Shown piece by piece: positions 32,623 through 38,723 of a stretch of DNA of 49,830 nucleotides. Position 1 is the first letter of the stretch; each line of letters begins with the position of its first letter. Made by a program: the position numbers and the translations under genes. The stretch comes from an uncultured Eubacteriales bacterium (GTDB taxonomy: Bacteria > Bacillota > Clostridia > Oscillospirales > Oscillospiraceae), in the NCBI GenBank assembly GCA_905198835.1, contig CAJKDY010000016.1, positions 1 through 49,830 of the forward strand, written 5' to 3'. A model generated the notes under the pieces. That model had not been told where the DNA came from. It made no database searches and saw nothing but the letters and a program-made list of their open reading frames with translations.

Positions 32623-32641
32623 ATTTATCTTATCCTTTCCT

Positions 32642-32774
32642 TGTCACGTTCGCATTGGGCGGGCTTTTCCCAGCGGCTTCCCTCCGACTTGGGGCAAGTC
32701 GCGGCGGCTACGCCGCCTACCAACTTGCCCCTCGCTCCAGTCCATCCGCTGGGGCCCGCCTATGCTCGCGCTTC
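32642..32774 (-). repeat. Structured intergenic repeat, copy E (variant arms)
   Basis: 133 bp between parA and parB, next to copy F. The arms differ from other copies but still pair: GGCGGGC and CCCAGCGG on one side face CCGCTGGG and GCCCGCC on the other, and the outer GCAT variant is present on both ends. The central hairpin is GGGGCAAGT/ACTTGCCCC enclosing GGCGGC/GCCGCC. Confidence 0.85.
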
Positions 32775-32779
32775 TACTT

Positions 32780-32795
32780 TGTTCCACGTGGAACA
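32780..32795. promoter_or_regulatory. parS-like site 2
   Basis: TGTTCCACGTGGAACA is a perfect palindrome with two symmetrical changes from the consensus. It lies between repeat copies E and F in the parA-parB gap. Confidence 0.8.
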
Positions 32796-32801
32796 TCATG
32801 C

Positions 32802-32929
32802 TGTCACGCTTGGGTTGGGCGCATGGCCGCTCCCGCTTCCCTACGACTCAGGCTGGTCTCCGGGGCCTGCGGCCCCTACGCTCGCCTTCGCTTCGGTCCA
32901 TCGGTCCTATGCGCCTACCCTCGCGCTTC
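32802..32929 (-). repeat. Structured intergenic repeat, copy F
   Basis: 128 bp. The minus strand starts GAAGCGCGAGGGTAGGCGC, encoding the last residues of ParA (EARG) and its TAG. The centre is GGGGCC-TGC-GGCCCC. Tandem with copy E, separated by parS-like site 2. Confidence 0.85.
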
Positions 32930-33670
32930 GATCTCTTCGGCCAATGCCTTGTAAGCGTTGGCGCCCCGGCTCCAGGGATCGTAGCTGGTGACGGGCTTGC
33001 CGTGGCTGGGGGCCTCGGACAGACGGACGTTCCGGGGGATGACAGAGGCGTACACCTTGCCGGGGAAGAACCGCTTGACCTCCTCGGCTACCTGCATGGA
33101 GAGGTGGGTCCGACCGTCGTACATGGTGAGGATGACCCCCATCAGCGACAGGCTGGGGTTGAGCTGCCGCTTGACGATACGCACCGTGGTCAGCAGATCG
33201 CTCAGGCCCTCCAGTGCGTAGTATTCGCACTGGACGGGCACCAGAATGGCCTCCGCCGCGCACAGGGCGTTCAGCGTCAGCAGCTCCAGGGAGGGCGGGC
33301 AGTCGATAAAGATGTAGTCATATCGCTCCGCCACCTGGGCCAGGGCGTTTGCCAACAGTCGCTCCCGGTTCTCCATGGCGATCAGCTCCACTGTAGCGCC
33401 GGCCAGGGACTTGTTAGAGCCGATCACGTCGCACCACTGGGTGTGGACAATGGCCTTTTCTACACTGGCGCCGCTGACCAGCACCTCGTAGATGGAAGGG
33501 GAGAGGGTGGTCTTGTCCACGCCAAAGCCTGAGGTGGCGTTGCCCTGGGGGTCAAAATCGCACACCAGCACCCGCTTCCCAATGGCCTGCAGGGCCGCGG
33601 CCAGGTTGACGCAGGTGGTGGTCTTGCCTACGCCGCCCTTCTGGTTCACAATTGCGATGGTCTTTGCCAT
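32915..33670 (-). CDS. parA: Chromosome partitioning ATPase ParA (Soj)
   Basis: 251 residues. The deviant Walker A (NQKGGVGKTTT, near residues 9-19), CDFDPQGNATSGFG, and FIDCPPSLELLTLNAL are visible. ATP-dependent DNA-binding dimer that acts with ParB and, in Bacillus, regulates DnaA. The C-terminus EARG-stop derives from repeat copy F. ATG 33668-33670. Promoter not certain; noc ends about 230 bases upstream, with a terminator between. Confidence 0.94.
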   Translation of the reverse strand: MAKTIAIVNQKGGVGKTTTCVNLAAALQAIGKRVLVCDFDPQGNATSGFGVDKTTLSPSIYEVLVSGASVEKAIVHTQWCDVIGSNKSLAGATVELIAMENRERLLANALAQVAERYDYIFIDCPPSLELLTLNALCAAEAILVPVQCEYYALEGLSDLLTTVRIVKRQLNPSLSLMGVILTMYDGRTHLSMQVAEEVKRFFPGKVYASVIPRNVRLSEAPSHGKPVTSYDPWSRGANAYKALAEEIEARG

Positions 33671-33753
33671 AGCAGAGTACCTACCTTTTTCTTTTGTTAT
33701 AGACATACTACTCTCATTATATAAGGTAGCGGAAAGGATTTCAACTGTTTTCG

Positions 33754-33792
33754 CAAAAAAAGAAACAACCCGCCAAGGGGGCGGGTTGTTTC
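33754..33792 (-). terminator. Terminator of noc
   Basis: A perfect 13-bp stem GAAACAACCCGCC with a 5-base loop, followed on the minus strand by TTTTTTTGCG. Its outer base pairs share sequence with parS-like site 3. Confidence 0.85.
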
Positions 33793-33802
33793 ACGTGGAA
33801 CA
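33787..33802. promoter_or_regulatory. parS-like site 3, overlapping the noc terminator
   Basis: TGTTTCACGTGGAACA differs from the consensus at one base. Its left six bases are part of the terminator stem, so ParB loading and the terminator occupy the same DNA. Confidence 0.85.
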
Positions 33803-33816
33803 AAAATGTGGGACGC

Positions 33817-33842
33817 GGCGCGTCTGGGAAGCCGCGCCCTAC
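33817..33842. repeat. Single hairpin module
   Basis: A copy of the GGCGCG...CGCGCCCTAC module found at 27523 and (inverted) 42199, between noc and parA. The rest of 33843-33901 shows no feature. Confidence 0.7.
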
Positions 33843-33901
33843 CATGCGAGAAGCGAAACACGGCTTGGGATACGCTGTCCTCAGCGGCTCGCCGTCATAC
33901 G

Positions 33902-34699
33902 TCACAATGCCTTCGGCAGCGTAATGGTCAGCCGGATCTCTCGCTCGTCCTCCTCCTGCCGGCACTGGGCGTCGATGCCCGCCGACTGCACCAGCTTCAG
34001 GTGCTTGGCAATAGAATTGAGGAAAATGCGCACATCCTTTAGGATAAACTTGGGCTTGGGCGGCGCGGGACGCTGGGAGAGGAGACTCTCTACGTATTGT
34101 TCTGTAGCCCGGACGGTCAAATCTCTGGCCACAACATGTTGTGCGGCCTGCCGCTGCTGCTCCTCTCCGGGCAGCCGCAGCAGCGCCCGGGCGTGGCGCT
34201 CGGTGTAACCCTTGGAGCGCAGCAGGGACAAAGCCTCCGGGTCCAGCCGCAGCAGCCGCAGCTTGTTGGCCACGGCGCCCTGGCTTTTGCCCAGCCGCCG
34301 GGCCACCTCCTCCTGGGTCATGCGGTAGGTGGCCGTCAGCTGGCTCAGAGCCAGCGCCTCCTCCAGGAAATCCAGATCCCGCCGCTGGAGATTTTCCACC
34401 AGCGCCAGCAGCGCGCTCTCTTCTCCGTCCACCTGGGCGGCCAGACAGGGCACGGTGTCCAGCCCCGCCAGCTTGGCCGCCCGTAGCCGCCGCTCGCCGG
34501 ACACCAGCTCCCAGCCCTCCTCGGACCGCCGCACCGTCAACGGCTGGAGTACGCCGTGGACGGCAATGGAGTCGGCAAGCTCGGCTAGCGCCGCGGCGTC
34601 AAAATGGGTCCGGGGCTGGCCGGGATTGGGGGCAATGGCCTCCACCGGCAGCTCCATGACCCGCCGGGAGTTGAACCGTCCAGACTGAAAAAGCGCCAT
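33902..34699 (-). CDS. noc: ParB-family nucleoid occlusion-like protein Noc
   Basis: 265 residues, a second ParB paralogue. The conserved GERRLRAAKLAGLDTVP (CTP site), LVENLQRRDLDFLEEA and HTH MTQEEVARRLGKSQGAVANKLRLL match Noc/ParB. In Bacillus Noc spreads from its sites, binds membrane and blocks septation over the nucleoid. The N-terminus before the ParB core is short (MALFQSGRFNSRRV), so membrane binding is uncertain. Its ribosome site lies in the 3' arm of a leader hairpin. Confidence 0.85.
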   Translation of the reverse strand: MALFQSGRFNSRRVMELPVEAIAPNPGQPRTHFDAAALAELADSIAVHGVLQPLTVRRSEEGWELVSGERRLRAAKLAGLDTVPCLAAQVDGEESALLALVENLQRRDLDFLEEALALSQLTATYRMTQEEVARRLGKSQGAVANKLRLLRLDPEALSLLRSKGYTERHARALLRLPGEEQQRQAAQHVVARDLTVRATEQYVESLLSQRPAPPKPKFILKDVRIFLNSIAKHLKLVQSAGIDAQCRQEEDEREIRLTITLPKAL

Positions 34700-34706
34700 A
34701 AAAAGA

Positions 34707-34756
34707 CCTTCTTCCGTAGAGGATGGTATATTCTACCATTTCCCAACGGAAGAAGG
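34707..34756 (-). promoter_or_regulatory. Leader hairpin masking the noc ribosome binding site
   Basis: CCTTCTTCCGT (34707-34717) pairs perfectly over 11 bp with ACGGAAGAAGG (34746-34756). The inner region adds TGGTA-TATTC-TACCA. On the minus strand the 3' arm ends GAAGAAGG-TC-TTTTT-ATG, so it holds the Shine-Dalgarno sequence of noc and is followed by a U-run, resembling both a terminator and a translational mask. Confidence 0.65.
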
Positions 34757-34781
34757 CCGTAGAACTCTGTCGAGGGGAAAA

Positions 34782-35489
34782 TTATTCCTCGTTTTGCTCC
34801 CGGATCAGGATGAAGGGGGTCAGCTGGGTGCCCTGGCCGGCGGGGTTGTCCCGGATCAAAGCCAGCAGGTCCTCGTCCGACCAGCCCTCCAGCGCCTTGC
34901 CCTTGCCCAGCAGATCCACCCGCAGGTCGTTGGCGTCCACGATCATCATGACAACGCCAAACTTCTCGTAGATCTCATCGCATACGCCGGCGGGGTTTTC
35001 CGGCACCCGGACGCCCATGTGGGCGTAGGCGGGGATGTCCTCGCCGTAAAAGCCGTCCAGGCCTGTGACCTCCTCGCCCAGCATGTCGTAAAACACGCCC
35101 TTTTTGCGAAACACCTTGCCCACCGCGGCGCAGATGGCGGCCCAGATGACCTTGCCAAGGCCACAGTGGTTGATGGCAAACTGCATCTTCACCGGCAATC
35201 CCATGCCCGGCCCGGCCTTGGTCTGGTGGACGCATTTGGACAGTACCTTGGCCCAGAATCCGGGCTTGCACTCTTCCTCGGTGACAATGCGGCGCTGACA
35301 CAGGGCGATGACCTTCTCGCTGGAGGAAATAATGTCGCCCTCTTGGTAGACGGGCAGGATGTATTTCTCCACCAGGTCCAGATAGCTCTCGCCCACCTTC
35401 ACAAAGTGGGTGGTAATGGCATGGCGGGCGTAGGTCTTACCGCCTACGTCGATGGTAACGCTCTTTCCCTTGTTGGCGTAAAAGTCCAC
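34782..35489 (-). CDS. CofE-like (F420-0:gamma-glutamyl ligase family) protein
   Basis: 235 residues resembling the F420_ligase-type domain that is widespread in Firmicutes: GKSVTIDVGGKTYARHAI, GDIISSSEKVIALCQRRIV, GPGMGLPVKMQFAI, VFYDMLGEEVTGLDGFYGEDIPAY and VVMMIVDANDLRVDLLG. In F420 producers CofE adds glutamate to F420-0; clostridia of this kind are not known to make F420, so the substrate is unknown. GTG 35487-35489 follows AAAGGAGAG. Upstream it diverges from the glmU-like gene. Confidence 0.65.
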   Translation of the reverse strand: MDFYANKGKSVTIDVGGKTYARHAITTHFVKVGESYLDLVEKYILPVYQEGDIISSSEKVIALCQRRIVTEEECKPGFWAKVLSKCVHQTKAGPGMGLPVKMQFAINHCGLGKVIWAAICAAVGKVFRKKGVFYDMLGEEVTGLDGFYGEDIPAYAHMGVRVPENPAGVCDEIYEKFGVVMMIVDANDLRVDLLGKGKALEGWSDEDLLALIRDNPAGQGTQLTPFILIREQNEE

Positions 35490-35585
35490 GGTGATTCTCT
35501 CCTTTGTAAAAACCTTGTCTCCATGATACGCCTCCTTTGCTCATTTGTCCAGAGGAAAAACCCCAGAATTTGGGCCGAAAGGGGC

Positions 35586-35614
35586 TTGCGTTTCTTTCGG
35601 GGAACCCCTATAAT
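35586..35614 (+). promoter_or_regulatory. Promoter of the glmU-like/prs unit
   Basis: TTGCGT (35586-35591), 17 bases, TATAAT (35609-35614). The spacer contains a CGGGGAACCCC palindrome. Located in the 159-base divergent gap. Confidence 0.75.
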
Positions 35615-35648
35615 AGAAGTACCAAGTGCTATAAGGGGGATGCGCGCC

Positions 35649-36860
35649 ATGGAAAACACGTCCGCCATTGTGTTCCTGCCCAGGGAGGGCCCTGAGCCCT
35701 CCGTTATGCTGGAGCCGATCCTCTTTGACCCGGCGGCGCTTTGGTTGTGCGAAAGCCTGAAGCGCTCGGGGGTCGAGCGTTTTTTGGTGGTGTGCCACCA
35801 CAAGGACCGGGAGCGGGCCGCGGCCTGCTTCCCCGCGGATACCCTTCTGCTGACGGAGGGCGCCGGCCTGGACGACGAGCTCCGGGCCTTTCTGGAGCCT
35901 GGAGGGAGGGCGGTCGTGGTCACCCAGCCGGTGTTTTTGACCGACCAGGGCGTGGAGCGTATCGCCAAGGGCAAGGCCGAGCTGGACGAAAAGGAACTGG
36001 CGGGCTACGAGGCCCAGGGCCGGGACGTGAGCGACCACAGCGTTTATGAGCTGACCGGCGCCGCCCAGGAGGCCTTTCGGGCCGGTCAGGGCTTTGCGGA
36101 GGTCCTTCAGACCCACGCGTGCGCCTACCGGGGCCATATGGCCGTAGCGGTGGACCGAGAGAATCTGCCCAGCTACCTGCCCCGTCTGGCCCAGACCCAG
36201 AGCGTTCTGCGGCTCATGGATGGCGGCGTGCGTTTTATCGACCGCCAAAGCGCCTACATAGGGCCCCGGGTCACCGTGGACCGGGGCACGCTGCTCCTGC
36301 CCAATGTGATCCTTCGGGGGGACACCCACGTGGCCAAAAACTGCGAGCTGGGGCCCAACGCCATGCTCCGGGACGTCACGGTAGGGGAGGGGACCACGGT
36401 CAACGCCTCCCAGTGCTTTGAGTGTACCATTGGCGCCTTTACCACCGTTGGCCCCTTTGCCTATCTCCGCCCCGGCACCGACGTGGGCGACCATGTCCGG
36501 GTAGGCGATTTTGTCGAGCTGAAAAACGCCGCCATTGGCGACGAGACCAAGATCTCCCACCTGGCTTACCTGGGTGACTGCGACATAGGCGAATCAAGCG
36601 ACATCGGCTGCGGCACGGTGACGGTGAACTTTGACGGCGCGCGGAAATTCCGCACCCGCATCGGCGACCGGGCCTTTATCGGCTGCAACACCAACCTGGT
36701 GGCCCCGGTGAGCGTGGGCGACGGCGCTTATGTCGCCGCCGGCAGCACCATTACAAGGGACGTCCCCAGCGACAGCCTGGCCATTGCCCGCAGCCAGCAG
36801 ACCGTGAAGCACAATTGGGCCAAAAAGAGAAAGGCCAGGCAGGACAAGGAAAAGAAATGA
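35649..36860 (+). CDS. glmU: GlmU-like protein: intact acetyltransferase half, degenerate uridylyltransferase half
   Basis: 403 residues against about 455 for GlmU. The C-terminal left-handed beta helix is complete: IGPRVTVDRGTLLLPNVIL through VGDFVELKNAAIGDETKISHLAYLGDCDIG (catalytic His in SHLAYLGD), then GCGTVTVNFDGARKFRT and AAGSTITRDVP. The N-terminal 185 residues lack the nucleotide loop LAAGxGTRM (here FLPREGPEPSVM) and the other UTP/GlcNAc-1-P residues. So GlcN-1-P acetylation is plausible while the uridylyl step must come from elsewhere. ATG 35649 is preferred to 35640, which sits on the AAGGGGG site. Followed by prs, as in Bacillus. Confidence 0.8.
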   Translation: MENTSAIVFLPREGPEPSVMLEPILFDPAALWLCESLKRSGVERFLVVCHHKDRERAAACFPADTLLLTEGAGLDDELRAFLEPGGRAVVVTQPVFLTDQGVERIAKGKAELDEKELAGYEAQGRDVSDHSVYELTGAAQEAFRAGQGFAEVLQTHACAYRGHMAVAVDRENLPSYLPRLAQTQSVLRLMDGGVRFIDRQSAYIGPRVTVDRGTLLLPNVILRGDTHVAKNCELGPNAMLRDVTVGEGTTVNASQCFECTIGAFTTVGPFAYLRPGTDVGDHVRVGDFVELKNAAIGDETKISHLAYLGDCDIGESSDIGCGTVTVNFDGARKFRTRIGDRAFIGCNTNLVAPVSVGDGAYVAAGSTITRDVPSDSLAIARSQQTVKHNWAKKRKARQDKEKK

Positions 36861-36906
36861 CCGATGGATCGGATCAGAAATAAAGAATATAAGGAGAAGG
36901 GGAACT

Positions 36907-37869
36907 ATGATCGCACACGGCAAGGACATCAAGATTTTTTCCGGCAATTCCAACAAGCCCTTGGCAGAGGCCATCTGCAAGAAGCTGGGCACCAACCTGG
37001 GCAACGCGGAGGTGGGCCGCTTCTCCGACGGAGAGAGCTTCGCCTCCATCTACGAGACCGTCCGCGGCTCGGACGTGTTTCTGGTCCAGTCCACCTCCAG
37101 CCCGGTGAACGACCATCTGATGGAGTTGCTGATCATGATCGACGCCATGAAGCGGGCCTCCGCCGGACGCATCACCGCCGTCATCCCCTACTTCGGCTAT
37201 GCCCGACAGGACCGCAAGGCTAAGCCCCGCGACCCCATCTCCGCCAAGCTGGTGGCCAATATGCTCACCACCGCCGGGGCGGACCGGGTGCTGACCATGG
37301 ACCTCCACGCCGCGCAGATCCAGGGCTTTTTTGACATCCCCGTGGACAATCTGCTGGGTAACCCCATCTTTGTGGAATACTACATGGAGAAGTTCGGCAT
37401 CGACCACGACGACCTCACCGTGGTCTCGCCCGACGTGGGCTCGGTCTCCCGGGCCCGGGCCTTTGCCCAGAAGCTGGGTATGGGCCTTGCCATCGTGGAT
37501 AAGCGCCGGCCCAAGGCCAACTCCTGCGAGGTCATGAACATCATCGGTAACGTCAAGGGCCAGCGTGTCATCCTCTTTGACGATATGGTGGACACCGCCG
37601 GATCCCTTTGCAATGCCGCCCAGGCCCTGGTGGAGATCGGCGGCGCCACGGAGGTCTACGCCTGCGCCTCCCATGGCGTCCTCTCCGGCCCCGCCATCGA
37701 GCGCATTGAGAAGAGCGCCATCAAGGAGCTGATGTTCCTGGACACCGTGCCGCCCAGCGACGCCGCCGCCCACTGCGATAAGATCAAGTACCTCACCGTG
37801 GCCGGGATGCTGGCCGAGGCCATCGACCGCATCTACCAGGAGGTCTCGGTCTCCAAGCTCTTTATCTAA
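36907..37869 (+). CDS. prs: Ribose-phosphate pyrophosphokinase (PRPP synthetase)
   Basis: Makes PRPP from ribose-5-phosphate and ATP for nucleotide, histidine and tryptophan synthesis. 320 residues, class I. Motifs: VGRFSDGESFASI, YFGYARQDRKAKPRDPISAKL (flexible loop/ATP site), MDLHAAQIQGFF, VVSPDVGSVSRARAFA, and the PRPP loop VILFDDMVDTAGSLC. AAGGAGAAGGGG precedes the ATG. In one unit with the glmU-like gene (46 bases between). Confidence 0.96.
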   Translation: MIAHGKDIKIFSGNSNKPLAEAICKKLGTNLGNAEVGRFSDGESFASIYETVRGSDVFLVQSTSSPVNDHLMELLIMIDAMKRASAGRITAVIPYFGYARQDRKAKPRDPISAKLVANMLTTAGADRVLTMDLHAAQIQGFFDIPVDNLLGNPIFVEYYMEKFGIDHDDLTVVSPDVGSVSRARAFAQKLGMGLAIVDKRRPKANSCEVMNIIGNVKGQRVILFDDMVDTAGSLCNAAQALVEIGGATEVYACASHGVLSGPAIERIEKSAIKELMFLDTVPPSDAAAHCDKIKYLTVAGMLAEAIDRIYQEVSVSKLFI

Positions 37870-37881
37870 ACGGCGCAGTTG

Positions 37882-37920
37882 GCCCTTAGTCTTCCCCCTG
37901 CCAGGGGGAAGACTAAGGGC
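37882..37920. repeat. Long perfect palindrome after prs
   Basis: Arms of 19 bases (GCCCTTAGTCTTCCCCCTG and its complement) around one base, with no U-run on either side. Could stop transcription weakly, protect the prs 3' end, or be a mobile palindromic unit. Confidence 0.75.
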
Positions 37921-37958
37921 AATGCGTGTGACCATATCAAGCATCATATTCCCATCAA

Positions 37959-37988
37959 CCCCACACCCCCTCTTTTGGGGATGTGGGG
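37959..37988. repeat. GC-rich hairpin between prs and pth
   Basis: CCCCACA pairs with TGTGGGG, with inner CCCC/GGGG around TCTTTT. No U-run. Lies just before the half-copy of the structured repeat. Confidence 0.55.
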
Positions 37989-38004
37989 CATTGGGCGTTA
38001 CGGA

Positions 38005-38042
38005 GAAGCGGGCGCGGCCATGCGCCCAACGCGAGCGTGACA
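38005..38042 (+). repeat. Half-copy of the structured intergenic repeat (copy G)
   Basis: On the plus strand GAAGCGGGCGCGGCCATGCG... to ...GAGCGTGACA, i.e. the 3' half of the element, ending immediately before the AGAGGTG ribosome site of pth. This is the only copy on the plus strand, and here the gene is on the plus strand, so its sense relative to transcription is the same as in all other copies. Confidence 0.75.
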
Positions 38043-38054
38043 AGAGGTGAAATC

Positions 38055-38648
38055 ATGTTTTTTTCAAAGTCATCCGGCGTGGAGCGGCTCATCGTCTTTC
38101 TGGGCAACCCCGGCGAAGAATACGAGGGCACCCGGCACAACGTGGCCTGGGCTGTGGCTGACGCCTTGGCGGAGGAACTAAATATTCCCATCCAGCGTCT
38201 TAAATTCCGGGCCCTGACCCATGTCTGCGCTGTGGGCGGGGTCAAAACCATGCTGATGAAGCCGGTGACCTATATGAACCTCTCCGGCGAGGCCGCCGGC
38301 GAGGCTGCCCGGTTTTATAAGCTCACGCCCCAGCAGGTCTTGGTGGTGTGCGACGATGTGGCCCTTCCTCCGGGTAAGTTGCGCCTGCGCGCCAACGGCT
38401 CCGCCGGCGGGCATAATGGGCTGAAGAGCATTGCTCAGCACCTGGGCAGCGAGGAATATCCGCGCCTGCGCGTCGGCGTGGGCGCAAAGCCCCATCCCGA
38501 CTATGACCTGGCCGACTGGGTCCTGGCCCGGCCCCAGGGGGAGGACGCCAAGGCCATTGACGCCGCTGTGATCCGGGCCGCCAAGGCTATCCCCGTGATC
38601 CTGTCCAAGGGCGTGGAGCGGGCGCAAGAACAGATCAATAGAGGCTAA
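38055..38648 (+). CDS. pth: Peptidyl-tRNA hydrolase
   Basis: Releases peptides from prematurely dropped peptidyl-tRNA. 197 residues. The active-site Asn and His are visible in FLGNPGEEYEGTRHNVAW; MKPVTYMNLSGEA, CDDVALPPGKLRLRANGSAGGHNGLKSI and RLRVGVGAKP are typical. ATG 38055 follows AGAGGTGA; a longer upstream ORF reads through the repeat. Gene order prs-pth-mfd as in Bacillus. Confidence 0.96.
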   Translation: MFFSKSSGVERLIVFLGNPGEEYEGTRHNVAWAVADALAEELNIPIQRLKFRALTHVCAVGGVKTMLMKPVTYMNLSGEAAGEAARFYKLTPQQVLVVCDDVALPPGKLRLRANGSAGGHNGLKSIAQHLGSEEYPRLRVGVGAKPHPDYDLADWVLARPQGEDAKAIDAAVIRAAKAIPVILSKGVERAQEQINRG

Positions 38649-38723
38649 TGACTATTAGCTAATAGCCTTGCGAGAAAATAAAAGATCGCACAGCAAAGCT
38701 GGGCGGGAAGGGAGGTGAGTCCG

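Noticed and set aside
35490..35648. Second replication origin at the strand switch
   Set aside because: No DnaA boxes or AT-rich unwinding element are present in the divergent gap; only a promoter is seen.
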